Assembly (NCBI GenBank): GCA_008330645.1
Contig: VLTN01000061.1
Location: 152,097-216,096 of the forward strand
Direction of reading: 5' to 3'
Source: Cafeteria roenbergensis
Lineage: Eukaryota; Sar; Bigyra; Bicosoecida; Cafeteriaceae
Length of the DNA stretch: 64,000 nt
The notes below the pieces were generated by a model, which searched no databases, had not been told where the DNA came from, and was given only the letters and a program-made list of their open reading frames with translations. Each line of letters starts with the position of its first letter. The first letter of the stretch is position 1. Position numbers and translations under genes: made by a program. This document shows, in pieces, positions 1 through 8,610 of the stretch.

Positions 1-2
1 CC

Positions 3-3000
3 TCCACACTCGTCTGGTCAAGCCTCCGCCGGGCACGTGTTCGCGGCTCCTCGTTCCGGGAGCCGGGCGAGAAGGACACCCCTTCCCGCACGCGGCGCGC
101 GCTCGTCACGGCCGTTCAGTACGCTGCAGAGACGCTCCGCGGCTCCCTCGCCGCGGTCGAGGCCGCGGTGCCCCCCGCGGTCGCGGCCGCTCAGGGCTCC
201 GTCAGCTCCCCCAGGCTGCGCACCCACAAGCACGTGGCGCCGCCGCCGCCCGTGGTGTCTGCGGCGGACGGCGTGCCGGCGGTGGAGGCGGCTGCCACGC
301 TCGAGGCCGCTGCCAGAGCCATCAGGCAGAGCCCGCTGCTGGCGCTGATGAGGGCGCCTCTGGTGCAGCGCTTGCTGCAGCGAGTGCGTCGGCGCGCCCA
401 GCGCGGGCGAGCGGCGCGGCACGACTTGTCCAGCGACGCGGCGCGCGCCACCCCGCCCGAGGCGGCAGTGGTTGCAGGGGGCGTGTGGGCGTCCACGGTG
501 GCGCCGCCCGCGCCCGCCGCGCTGCTCGGCGCCTCCTCTGCCCGCGGCGGCGGCATGGAGGCGTGGGAGCGCTGGGTCGACGCCGCGTTGGCCGGCATGC
601 TGGCGCGCGGCCTCGCTATGCGGGTGCAGGGGGCGGCGCAGGCGGGGGTTCTTCGGATGACGTCTCGCGCCATGGCCGCCGGCCGCATCGCCGCGTCCAG
701 CAGCCCCATCGTGGCGTCGGTCCTGGTGGGCGGCTGCGGGGAGTGCCTGTCCGCCTACGAGCATCTCGAGGCCGCTTGTGCGGCCGGCACCCGCGCCGAG
801 AGCGAGGCCCTGGCGGGGCTCACGCCCCCTGCCGCGGCGCTCGCCAACGAGGGCGCCGCCAGGCGGAACGAGGGGCCGCGCGCCGTGCTGGTGACGCAGC
901 TGACGGGGCAGGCAGCGTCGGCGCACGGCCTGCAGCACCGCGCGCCAGGGGAGCTCGGAGCAGGGGGCGCCGGCTCCGTCGGGCGCGGGTTTGCCGGGCC
1001 GCTCCGGGCCGTGCTTGCGGCAGGGGCGTCCGCAGTGCTGGTGCCGGCTGAGGCGGGCGTGCTCCTGGTCGCGCCGGGGGCTGGGCGCGCCTCCGCGCCC
1101 AGCGGCTCCGACTCTCCCGCCGCTGGGCGCGCGAGCAGCCGTGCGGGAAGCCAGGCGGAGGGTGCAATGAGGCGGGCCCGGCTGGCCCTGCACCTGGTGG
1201 AGGGGCTCCTGGCGTCGATGCCCAGCCTGCCGCCGCTGCTGCGGCGTCTGCCCGTGCACGCCGTGGGAGAGGCCCTGGGCAGACGGCGCGGCGGGGGGGT
1301 GGGGCCGGACGGCGGGGCGTCGGCGGCCAGCGTCGGCATGGCCGCCGGGTCGGGCTGGTGGCAGGACATGTGGGGCGCCTTCTCGTCGCTCTCGCGGCCC
1401 GCGGTGGCGGCGATGCGTGGCGGGCTCGTCGGCTGCCCGTGGCTCCCGTCGTCCACGGCCGATGCCAGGCTCCACGTCCACGCCGACGCCGCCGGCACGG
1501 CGTGGTGGGAGCTGGCTGGCCCGGCGGCTCTGTGGCTGGCGTGTGAGGAGGCCAAGTCGGCCCGAGCCACGCTGGGGCGGCGCCGCATTGGCATGATGCC
1601 GGAGCTCAAGGTGCGAAGCGCGAGAGTGGTGGCCGCCACGGGCGACGACCTGGCTACTGCGGTGGCCGTGCGCCACTCCACCCCCCACCACGTGGCGTTC
1701 GCGTCGACGTCCGGCGTATTCGACCGCAGCGCCAGGGGCGTCATCCTCTCCTGCCCAATGCAGGACCCCGCAGTCGTCGAGCGCTCCTGCTGCGACGCGC
1801 AGGCGCTCTCCGTGCTCGTGCCCTCCACCTCGACGTCCGTCCCGGTCGACAGCGTGGCGCCCTGGATGCGGCCCGCGGACCTCGCAGCCGCCCCCTGGAG
1901 CTCCGCACGCCGGTACGTGAGGCCTGCCGTGTCTGCCGGCAGCCTCGCCATCGCGACGGCAGCCAGCCGTGCCCAGATGGACGCCACGGGCCGCCTGGGC
2001 GCCGCCACCGTTCGCTGGCCGCAGCTGCGGGCGAGCGAGATGCTGCTTCCCGCCGAGCGCGAATCCTGCGCGCGGCTCTTCGAGCGGGGTGAGTCCGCGG
2101 ACATCACGCGCGCTGCCGCCGTCACGGCCCTGCACCACCACCCGCTGCTGCCATTCTTCGCGAGCGCGGGCGTCGCAGGGCAAGCGCTTCTGTGGCGGCT
2201 GGGCAGGGCCAACGGGGTGTGCAGGTTTGAGCAGCTGGCGACCGGAGTGGCCGAGGCCGGCGTGTACGCGGGCCACCGGCTCTCGTGCGTGCAGTGGTCG
2301 CCGCAGGGCGACAGGCTGGCCACCGCAGACTCGCTGGGGGGCGTGTGGGTGTGGGACTCGGAGCGGCCGGAGACGGCCTTGGCCGCCTTCCGCGGGCACA
2401 CTCGCAAGAGCAGCGGAATCGCCTTTTTGGACGCCGGCAACGTGTTTGCAGTGGCCGGGTCGTCGGACGGCTCGGCGCTGGGATCCGAGGCCGCTTCGTA
2501 CGGCGGGCCGAGTGCGCTGCGGCACGCGGAGATCCCCGCAGTTCCGCCGCTTCCGCGAGGCTCGCTGCCGTCGGTGCGCGTGTTCGACATGCGGGCGAGC
2601 CACCGAGCGCGCTGCGTGGCCACCGTGTCGGCAACGGTTGGCAGCGCCTCCGCCATCGCCTGCGCGCCTGGCGACCGCGCGCTCATCGTCGGCGGGTCGC
2701 GCGGGGACCTGGGGCTCTTCGACCTGCGGGCCATGTGCCTCGTCCACCACCACGGGGCCGGGAAGGACTGCCACACGCGAGGCATCAGGGCGCTCACGGT
2801 GGACCCGTCTGGGTCGTTCGTGGCCTCCGGCGGCGGTGACGGCTCGGTCCGGCTCTGGGGCGTGCCGTCGCTGAAGGACATCGGCTCCCTGCCCGGCCTC
2901 TTCGCAGAGCGCACCTTCGTGGGGCACAAGCTCGGCGACGGCATGGTGAGCCGCGCGGGCGTCACGGGGCTCGTCCTCACAGAGGACAGCCTGTTCGCGT

Positions 3001-3047
3001 CTGGCACGGGCGGCTTCGTCTATGCTCTGCCCAAGCGATGGGTGTGA
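3..3047 (+). CDS. DMXL: DmX-like / Rabconnectin-3-type WD40 protein, C-terminal part (5' partial)
   Basis: Open in this frame from the first complete codon, so the gene starts outside the window; the first ATG in frame is at 168. About 1,014 codons are present. The last 350 residues are WD40 blades (for example SCVQWSPQGDRLATADS, ALIVGGSRGDLGLFDLR and SFVASGGGDGSVRLW). The order of these blades and the closing segment after the last blade match the C-terminus of DmX-like proteins (Rabconnectin-3 alpha, yeast Rav1 relatives), which promote assembly of the V-ATPase V1 and V0 sectors on acidic compartments. The part before the blades is Ala/Gly-rich and not recognisable. It runs tail to tail with MIOS. 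Seen: WD repeats and open frame. Inferred: DmX-like identity, from remembered family pattern. A different large WD40 protein is the main alternative. Confidence 0.72.
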   Translation, partial: STLVWSSLRRARVRGSSFREPGEKDTPSRTRRALVTAVQYAAETLRGSLAAVEAAVPPAVAAAQGSVSSPRLRTHKHVAPPPPVVSAADGVPAVEAAATLEAAARAIRQSPLLALMRAPLVQRLLQRVRRRAQRGRAARHDLSSDAARATPPEAAVVAGGVWASTVAPPAPAALLGASSARGGGMEAWERWVDAALAGMLARGLAMRVQGAAQAGVLRMTSRAMAAGRIAASSSPIVASVLVGGCGECLSAYEHLEAACAAGTRAESEALAGLTPPAAALANEGAARRNEGPRAVLVTQLTGQAASAHGLQHRAPGELGAGGAGSVGRGFAGPLRAVLAAGASAVLVPAEAGVLLVAPGAGRASAPSGSDSPAAGRASSRAGSQAEGAMRRARLALHLVEGLLASMPSLPPLLRRLPVHAVGEALGRRRGGGVGPDGGASAASVGMAAGSGWWQDMWGAFSSLSRPAVAAMRGGLVGCPWLPSSTADARLHVHADAAGTAWWELAGPAALWLACEEAKSARATLGRRRIGMMPELKVRSARVVAATGDDLATAVAVRHSTPHHVAFASTSGVFDRSARGVILSCPMQDPAVVERSCCDAQALSVLVPSTSTSVPVDSVAPWMRPADLAAAPWSSARRYVRPAVSAGSLAIATAASRAQMDATGRLGAATVRWPQLRASEMLLPAERESCARLFERGESADITRAAAVTALHHHPLLPFFASAGVAGQALLWRLGRANGVCRFEQLATGVAEAGVYAGHRLSCVQWSPQGDRLATADSLGGVWVWDSERPETALAAFRGHTRKSSGIAFLDAGNVFAVAGSSDGSALGSEAASYGGPSALRHAEIPAVPPLPRGSLPSVRVFDMRASHRARCVATVSATVGSASAIACAPGDRALIVGGSRGDLGLFDLRAMCLVHHHGAGKDCHTRGIRALTVDPSGSFVASGGGDGSVRLWGVPSLKDIGSLPGLFAERTFVGHKLGDGMVSRAGVTGLVLTEDSLFASGTGGFVYALPKRWV

Positions 3048-3371
3048 TGGCGGCGCCGCCTCTGCTTGCCGCGACCAGACATCCCAAACGTCGACCTATC
3101 CGCTCCTCGCCGCATCCGATCGATCAAGCGCACGCGAAAAGAGCTGGCCGGGCGTGCTCTGAAGTACTGGACACTCGTGTCGCTCTTGCCGCGCTCGCTG
3201 CAGCTGGCGCTCTGGCGCTAAAGAGGTATTTGGTGCTTCGGTGCAACACGCACACGCTCGCACGCACCGCCCTGCACGAACACGCTCGCACGCACCGCCC
3301 TGCATGAACACGCTGTCACGCACCGCCCTGCATGCGCCCTTGCCCTCGCGGGGGCTTGCTCGGGAGTGGCG
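3048..3371. repeat. Convergent intergenic spacer with a 28-bp tandem repeat
   Basis: The 324-bp spacer between the stops of the DmX-like gene and MIOS holds three head-to-tail copies of a 28-bp unit at 3253-3280, 3281-3308 and 3309-3336 (core CGCACCGCCCTGCA). The third copy has diverged slightly. No gene or conserved signal is visible in the rest; both genes' polyadenylation sites should lie here. Confidence 0.8.
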
Positions 3372-6300
3372 CTAGTCCAGCTCAAAGAGCAGGGCGTTGG
3401 CGTCTTCCTCCCCGTCGCTGGAGGCCAGGGCACGCTCGTCCAGCACCCGGCAGCGGCAGCCGCAGCCGGAAATCGGGCACACGTCGTGGCCCTTGAACCA
3501 CGCAGCGAGGTGCGAGGCGTGGCCTCCGTGCCTGCAGGATTGGCACCACGTCCACCAGTCCGAGAAGTTGGCCGAGTCCTCCGGCACGGGGCGGTCGCCT
3601 TCGTCCACAGCAAGGTGAGGGGCGACGGCGGGAGCGTCGGCGACCTCTCGGCCGCTGCTCGGCTTGGACGCGGCGCGGCCTTGGGCAGTCGCCGGCGACT
3701 GCAGCTTCCACTGCTTGTACGGGTTGATCGACACCATGGAGATGAGGCAGAGGCTGCAGCGCGGCAGCGGGTTGTGGCACATGGGACAGAAGATCAGCCG
3801 CTGGCGCTGCTTCATGACCCACTCGCCGTTCACTTTGCCGCTCCGGACCATCCAGGGCAGAGCCAGGGCGTCTCCGCAGAAGTTGCAAAACGCAAAGACT
3901 GCAGGGTGCTGCGTCACCACGGCGCCCAGCAGTCGCTGCGCGACGGTCAGGCTGCTCGGGGCGGAGGCCGCCTCTGCGGCGTGGCCTCTGACGCTCGGCC
4001 CCGCAGCCCGCCCCGACGTCAGCAGCGCAGAGCTTCTCCCCTTGCCACCGGGAAGGGCCCTTCGAGTGACGCGCATCGCCCTGGACGGGTCCTGCCAGCG
4101 GCTCGCCTTGGTCGCAGTGGAGTACACTTGCGGGGGCAGGCTGCCGGCGGGCTCCAGGTCGCCCAGCAGCGCAAGGTCGCGGGCCTGCTCCTGCTCCGAG
4201 GCGGCGGCCGGGGCGGGAGCGGCCGCGGCCGCGCCAGCGGCCGATCCGGCCGGAGCAGACGGCCCGGTGCCTCCGTCAGGCCGGGGCTGAGCCGCCGCGG
4301 CGCGGTCCCGCCAGCTGGGCTTGGCTGCGGCCTTGGATGCCTCCATGGAGCGCACCATTTTGGCCCGCTGCACGTCCAGCGTCGCTCGCTCGCGCCAGAG
4401 CTTCCACCGGTTGAGAAGGTCCCGGAAGGACTGCAGCCAGCGCAGGGCCCGCCTGGCCGAGCGAGCCGACACCTTGCTCGGGTCGAAGAAGCAGGCCAGC
4501 AGAGCGGCCGAATGGACGTCGCCAGTGCGGTCAACGTATGCCTGGATCACGCGTACCCCGGCGTTGGTGAAGCCAGTGAGGACGAGCCCGAGGATGTTGC
4601 CGTCCATGATGGCACCCCTCGCTAGCGCCCTCGTGAAGGGCAGGAGCTGCGAGTCGGGGAGGAACCGGGCAGCGAAGGCCGCCCGGTCTTGGCGCCGCAG
4701 CCCGCGCTCCACCAGGATGGACAGAAAGGGGGACGTCGACCACTCGGCCTCGACCGGCGGGCGTGCGGCCGGCGCAGCGGCCGCCCCGGGAGCGGCGTTC
4801 TGGCCCGCGGCGGGGCCAAAGGCCGACTCCTGCAGGTCGCTGAGCGTCTGCGCGGTGCTGGCAGCGTCGGGCCGCGCGCAGGCTGCCAGGAAGGCGCAAA
4901 TGCAGCGGAGGTAGGGGTGCTTGCTGCGCATGCGGCGGCGCAGCCCGTCACACGTGTCCGCCCACAGGTGCGAGCCGCCGTCCACCGCTGCCGCTGGCAG
5001 GCAGGTGCCCGAGCGAATGGCCTCCTCCGCGGCCGCGCCGGCGCCTGGGAAGCCAGCCACCGCCATGGCCGTCAGCTGCATGAGCTCGCGGTGCTCCTGC
5101 GCGAGGTACACGGCGCGCTTGAACACGCCTCTGTCGTCCGCCGCCGCTTGCAGCAGCGCCGCGCTGACGCCGGCGCCGGCGCCGCCCTCAGCGGGGGCTC
5201 TGGCCGCGAGCAGAGCCGCCTGCAGCGCCTTGAGCTGCGCCTCTGCGCGCTCCGCGGCCGTCCGCAGCACGGCCGTGGCCAGGCGCAGATCGCCGTGCCA
5301 CACAGCGAGCGCCGCCGCCCTCTCGTAGGCGCCCTCCGCGAGGCAGCGCAGGACCACCCCGGGGACGCTGCCGGCCACGCCCAGCTTGGGAACGGGCTTC
5401 CCGGCCGCGTCCAGCCACACCTCGGCCGGATCGACGGCGGAGGCCTCGTCCTCCGGGCGGAGGCGGCAGCTGGACCACTCGTCGGCGGTCACCCAGCCGC
5501 AGGAAGCCAGCGCCGCTGCGCGGGCGGCGCCTCCGAAGGCCACGAACGGGCCCACACGGAAGGGGCCGCCCTCGGCCGTGGGGGCGTCGTCTGAGGCGTC
5601 GCGGGCTGGCGAGGCGTCGGGCGACCGCCCCGCGAGAAGAGAGATCATGCCCAGCCGGGGGAGGCCGGTGGGGACCGGGGGCAGCGCCCCGAGGGGCGTG
5701 CCCGGCGCAGCGCCGCGGAGGCGGCGCCCGGCTGCACGGAGGGCCGCCTTGGCTGCGGTTGCTGACGCCTCGGGGCCCGCGACCCACTCCCAGGTCGCGC
5801 GGAGGCATCTCAAGTCCTTGCTCTGCCGGCGCAGCTCCTGCGCGAGCGGGCAGAGGCGTCCGGCGGCCGACCGCTCCTGCCTGGGCAGCGATACGGCCTG
5901 CCGCTCCGCGCTCACCCTCGAATCAGGGGGGGCGATTGCAGTTGGGAGCGAGGCGGGGGGAGGGCGCGTGCCGGGCGCGGCCGTCGGGCGGCTCGACGGC
6001 AGCCCCCGGAGCAGCAGCAGCGCGGCGTCGGCGCCCCCGTGCGCATCTTCGCACAGCCCGGCATCGTCGTCGTCCTCGTCCACCGCGGCGGACACTGCCA
6101 CGCTGTGGCTACGAGACGCGGCAGGGCCTCCACCGGCGGCAGAGCCAGACGTCGGCGGGGGCGTGCAGGCCATCATCAGCCGCGCTTGCGCCGTGGACAT
6201 GCCGGGCACGGACGGCGGCAGAGCGAGCGAGGGCGGCGGCCGAGTGTTGTTGAGGGGGTCCTCGCTGGCGCCGCCGAGCCCGCCGCGGCGCAACATCGCG

Positions 6301-8351
6301 CCCCCGGGAGCCGCCCGACTGGCGGGCCCCCCGAGCGCGTTTGTGGGCCCAGAGCGGCCCCCCGTGCCTGCGAGGAGCTGGGGGAACTCAGCGGTGGGGC
6401 CGTGGCGCGACCCGATGGCGGGCGACATGGTGCGGGCGTCGAGGACGGGCCGCCGGCCGAAGCTCCATCCGGGATCCGCGGGCGCATGCGGCGGCGCGGC
6501 GCCCCACGGCAGGCTCGCTGACGCCAGGGTCGGGGGCGACCACGCCGGCGTCCTTGGCGGCAAGCCGCCGCCCGGCCGCCCGGCCCCGCTGATGGAGGGC
6601 GACACGAGAGCCTCGCCGCGCATCGTCAGGTGGCGGGGGCTGCCGGTACTCTCCGGGTCGGAGCCGGATGACGGCCACGCCAGCTGCCGCGCGCCGCTGC
6701 CGCCCGCGCCCGCGCCCGCGCCCGCGCCGGCTGCTGCTGCTGCTGCTGCTGCGGCCCCGAAGGCATGGACTTGGCGCGGCATCCCCGCCTCGACGCCAGG
6801 CCACCCGCCCGGCGACACCAGCGCGCCCTGGGAGTGAGCCGGGTGGGACAGCCCCGCCGCGGATGCTGCGTCTGCCGAGGCCAGGGCGAGGACCCTGTCG
6901 ACGGAGTGCTGCCAGCCGAGCGCCGCCACCGCCCGTGAGAGGGCAAAGCAGGTTCTCGCCGGGTTGAGGCCCACGCCGGCTGCCACGCGCCGACGCATGC
7001 GAGCTGTGATGCCGATGGGGGCGGCCACGGAGCGGAGCGGGGTGGGCGCCACTGTCAGCGCTGTGTCCGCCACCCGCGCGGCCACGGCGCCCCCCGACCC
7101 GACAAAGATGTCCACAGCGCCCACGAGCCGCATTCCGAGGTCGGTCACCACGCCGTCCCGGCCTGCAACGAGAACCCGCGAGGCTCCGGCCCCGCGGCTC
7201 CAGCCCGGGCCGATGGCGCCCGCCATATCCATCCCGCTCAGCTCCGACTGCAGCAAGCGCCTGGCCGCTGATGCCGACCCGCGCAGGTGAACCGGGTCCC
7301 GCCCCGCGGCCGGCCGGTCGGAGCCGCGGGGCGCGCCGGCAGCCGCAGCGCCGCCTCCCGAGGCGTCCTCCGCCGCCGCGGCCCGCCGCTCGGCAGCCAC
7401 AATCTGCTGCCTCCGCTCGTCCCAAAGCTCCACCGTCAGACCGTCGGCCGCAAGCGTGGAGACGAGGCCTTGCTGGCCTGGACACCACCGCGCGAAGCCC
7501 AGGCCGGTGTGGGTGGTGCGGCGCGAGCTCTCGATCACGCTGCGCGGCTTGTCCAGCATTCGCAGGTCCCACACGCGCACGTCTCCGCAGTCCGTCGACG
7601 TCAGCAGCGAGCTTGCGTCGCCGGGCTCGTACTGCACGGTCACGATGTTCCGGCTGGGCAGGTGCACCGTGAAGTCCGGGAACCTGCTGTGCGAGAGGCG
7701 CGAGTCCACCAGCACCACGGTGCGAGACATGAGCGCCACGGCCAGGCACGAGGCAGAGCCCGGCTGCCAGTCCAGAGCGCTTGCGCTGTCGGCCTTGAGG
7801 AACGACGCCACGAGCGGCGTGGAGCCGACAGACCCCAGCTGCCGGTCAGCAGGAGTGGCGAAAGACCCCACGGAGATGCCCGCCCCAAGGTCCGTGTGCG
7901 CTGCAGACGAGTCCGCGGCAACGCGCTCGATTCGCCACACGTTCACGGCCGCAGCGGCCTGGCCGCCTGTCATGGCCGAGGCCACAAGGTCTGCCGAAGC
8001 CGGGCACCATGCCACGTCAGAGGTCACCCTGCGGAGGCCAGACATGCCCATGAGCCCGATCGGCTGCTGGGCACCCGGGCTGTCGAAGTCCCGGAGCTGG
8101 GTCAGCGCAATCTGGCCACTCCGGGTGCCCACGGCCGCCATCAGCGCGTTGGACGGGTCCGGGCACCACGACATGCACTTGGGATCCAGGTCGCCGCACG
8201 CTGTGGAGACCACGTCGAAGGTCTGGCCGCCCAGTGGTGGCCGGGAGGACTGGGAAGCCGAGGCGACATGCAGCCGAACTCCCGAGGAAGCCACCGTGGC
8301 GCACACCCCTGGAATGTGCGGGTTCGCACGGAGGCCGCGGGACGGGTGCAT
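3372..8351 (-). CDS. MIOS: GATOR2 / SEACAT subunit Mios (SEA4 homologue)
   Basis: Single exon of 1,659 residues. The N-terminal part (about residues 1-430) is a WD40 propeller with MSWCPDPSNALMAAVGTRSG and later blades. A long Ala/Gly/Pro-rich insert follows, then a helical solenoid. The last 180 residues carry the Mios zinc domain: CNFCGD, CPMCHNPLPRCSLC, then WTWCQSCRHGGHASH and CPISGCGCRC. That CPxCxxPLPRCxLC plus WCxxCRHGGHxxH order is diagnostic of Mios. In known organisms GATOR2 relays amino-acid sufficiency to TORC1 at the lysosome or vacuole. I chose the ATG at 8349-8351 because the frame upstream (open to 8999) is unlike the family and would overlap the divergent CUE/Smr gene. Human Mios is about 875 residues, so this one is nearly double, mostly through low-complexity sequence. 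Confidence 0.9.
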   Translation of the reverse strand: MHPSRGLRANPHIPGVCATVASSGVRLHVASASQSSRPPLGGQTFDVVSTACGDLDPKCMSWCPDPSNALMAAVGTRSGQIALTQLRDFDSPGAQQPIGLMGMSGLRRVTSDVAWCPASADLVASAMTGGQAAAAVNVWRIERVAADSSAAHTDLGAGISVGSFATPADRQLGSVGSTPLVASFLKADSASALDWQPGSASCLAVALMSRTVVLVDSRLSHSRFPDFTVHLPSRNIVTVQYEPGDASSLLTSTDCGDVRVWDLRMLDKPRSVIESSRRTTHTGLGFARWCPGQQGLVSTLAADGLTVELWDERRQQIVAAERRAAAAEDASGGGAAAAGAPRGSDRPAAGRDPVHLRGSASAARRLLQSELSGMDMAGAIGPGWSRGAGASRVLVAGRDGVVTDLGMRLVGAVDIFVGSGGAVAARVADTALTVAPTPLRSVAAPIGITARMRRRVAAGVGLNPARTCFALSRAVAALGWQHSVDRVLALASADAASAAGLSHPAHSQGALVSPGGWPGVEAGMPRQVHAFGAAAAAAAAAGAGAGAGAGGSGARQLAWPSSGSDPESTGSPRHLTMRGEALVSPSISGAGRPGGGLPPRTPAWSPPTLASASLPWGAAPPHAPADPGWSFGRRPVLDARTMSPAIGSRHGPTAEFPQLLAGTGGRSGPTNALGGPASRAAPGGAMLRRGGLGGASEDPLNNTRPPPSLALPPSVPGMSTAQARLMMACTPPPTSGSAAGGGPAASRSHSVAVSAAVDEDDDDAGLCEDAHGGADAALLLLRGLPSSRPTAAPGTRPPPASLPTAIAPPDSRVSAERQAVSLPRQERSAAGRLCPLAQELRRQSKDLRCLRATWEWVAGPEASATAAKAALRAAGRRLRGAAPGTPLGALPPVPTGLPRLGMISLLAGRSPDASPARDASDDAPTAEGGPFRVGPFVAFGGAARAAALASCGWVTADEWSSCRLRPEDEASAVDPAEVWLDAAGKPVPKLGVAGSVPGVVLRCLAEGAYERAAALAVWHGDLRLATAVLRTAAERAEAQLKALQAALLAARAPAEGGAGAGVSAALLQAAADDRGVFKRAVYLAQEHRELMQLTAMAVAGFPGAGAAAEEAIRSGTCLPAAAVDGGSHLWADTCDGLRRRMRSKHPYLRCICAFLAACARPDAASTAQTLSDLQESAFGPAAGQNAAPGAAAAPAARPPVEAEWSTSPFLSILVERGLRRQDRAAFAARFLPDSQLLPFTRALARGAIMDGNILGLVLTGFTNAGVRVIQAYVDRTGDVHSAALLACFFDPSKVSARSARRALRWLQSFRDLLNRWKLWRERATLDVQRAKMVRSMEASKAAAKPSWRDRAAAAQPRPDGGTGPSAPAGSAAGAAAAAPAPAAASEQEQARDLALLGDLEPAGSLPPQVYSTATKASRWQDPSRAMRVTRRALPGGKGRSSALLTSGRAAGPSVRGHAAEAASAPSSLTVAQRLLGAVVTQHPAVFAFCNFCGDALALPWMVRSGKVNGEWVMKQRQRLIFCPMCHNPLPRCSLCLISMVSINPYKQWKLQSPATAQGRAASKPSSGREVADAPAVAPHLAVDEGDRPVPEDSANFSDWWTWCQSCRHGGHASHLAAWFKGHDVCPISGCGCRCRVLDERALASSDGEEDANALLFELD

Positions 8352-8610
8352 GGCAACACCACAGCCTGGCCGCAACGCAAGCCGCCAGGCGGGTGGAGGG
8401 GACGGAGGCTGCGGGCCGGCCGAGTGCCGGCTGGGCTTGCCGGCCCAAGTTCGGCGGCGACTAAGGTGGAGCTGGTGTCCAACTCGGAACCCAGCAGCCA
8501 GAGTCAGAGTCGCACTCTGTCGTGGAGCTTGCTGGAATCGCGCGCGCCTGCCGCCGGCCCCTGATCGCCGCCTGCGCGCACTGGACACCTGGCGCAGCCA
8601 GGCAGGTAGG
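8352..8610. promoter_or_regulatory. Divergent promoter region MIOS / CUE-Smr gene
   Basis: These 259 bp separate the two chosen start codons, so both promoters must lie here or within the 5' exons. I see no TATA-like element or obvious motif. The call rests only on gene arrangement. Confidence 0.45.

Noticed and set aside
18-2927. A 969-codon antisense frame opposite the DmX-like gene
   Set aside because: Arg/Gly/His-rich composition and no motifs, while the opposite strand has clear WD40 repeats.
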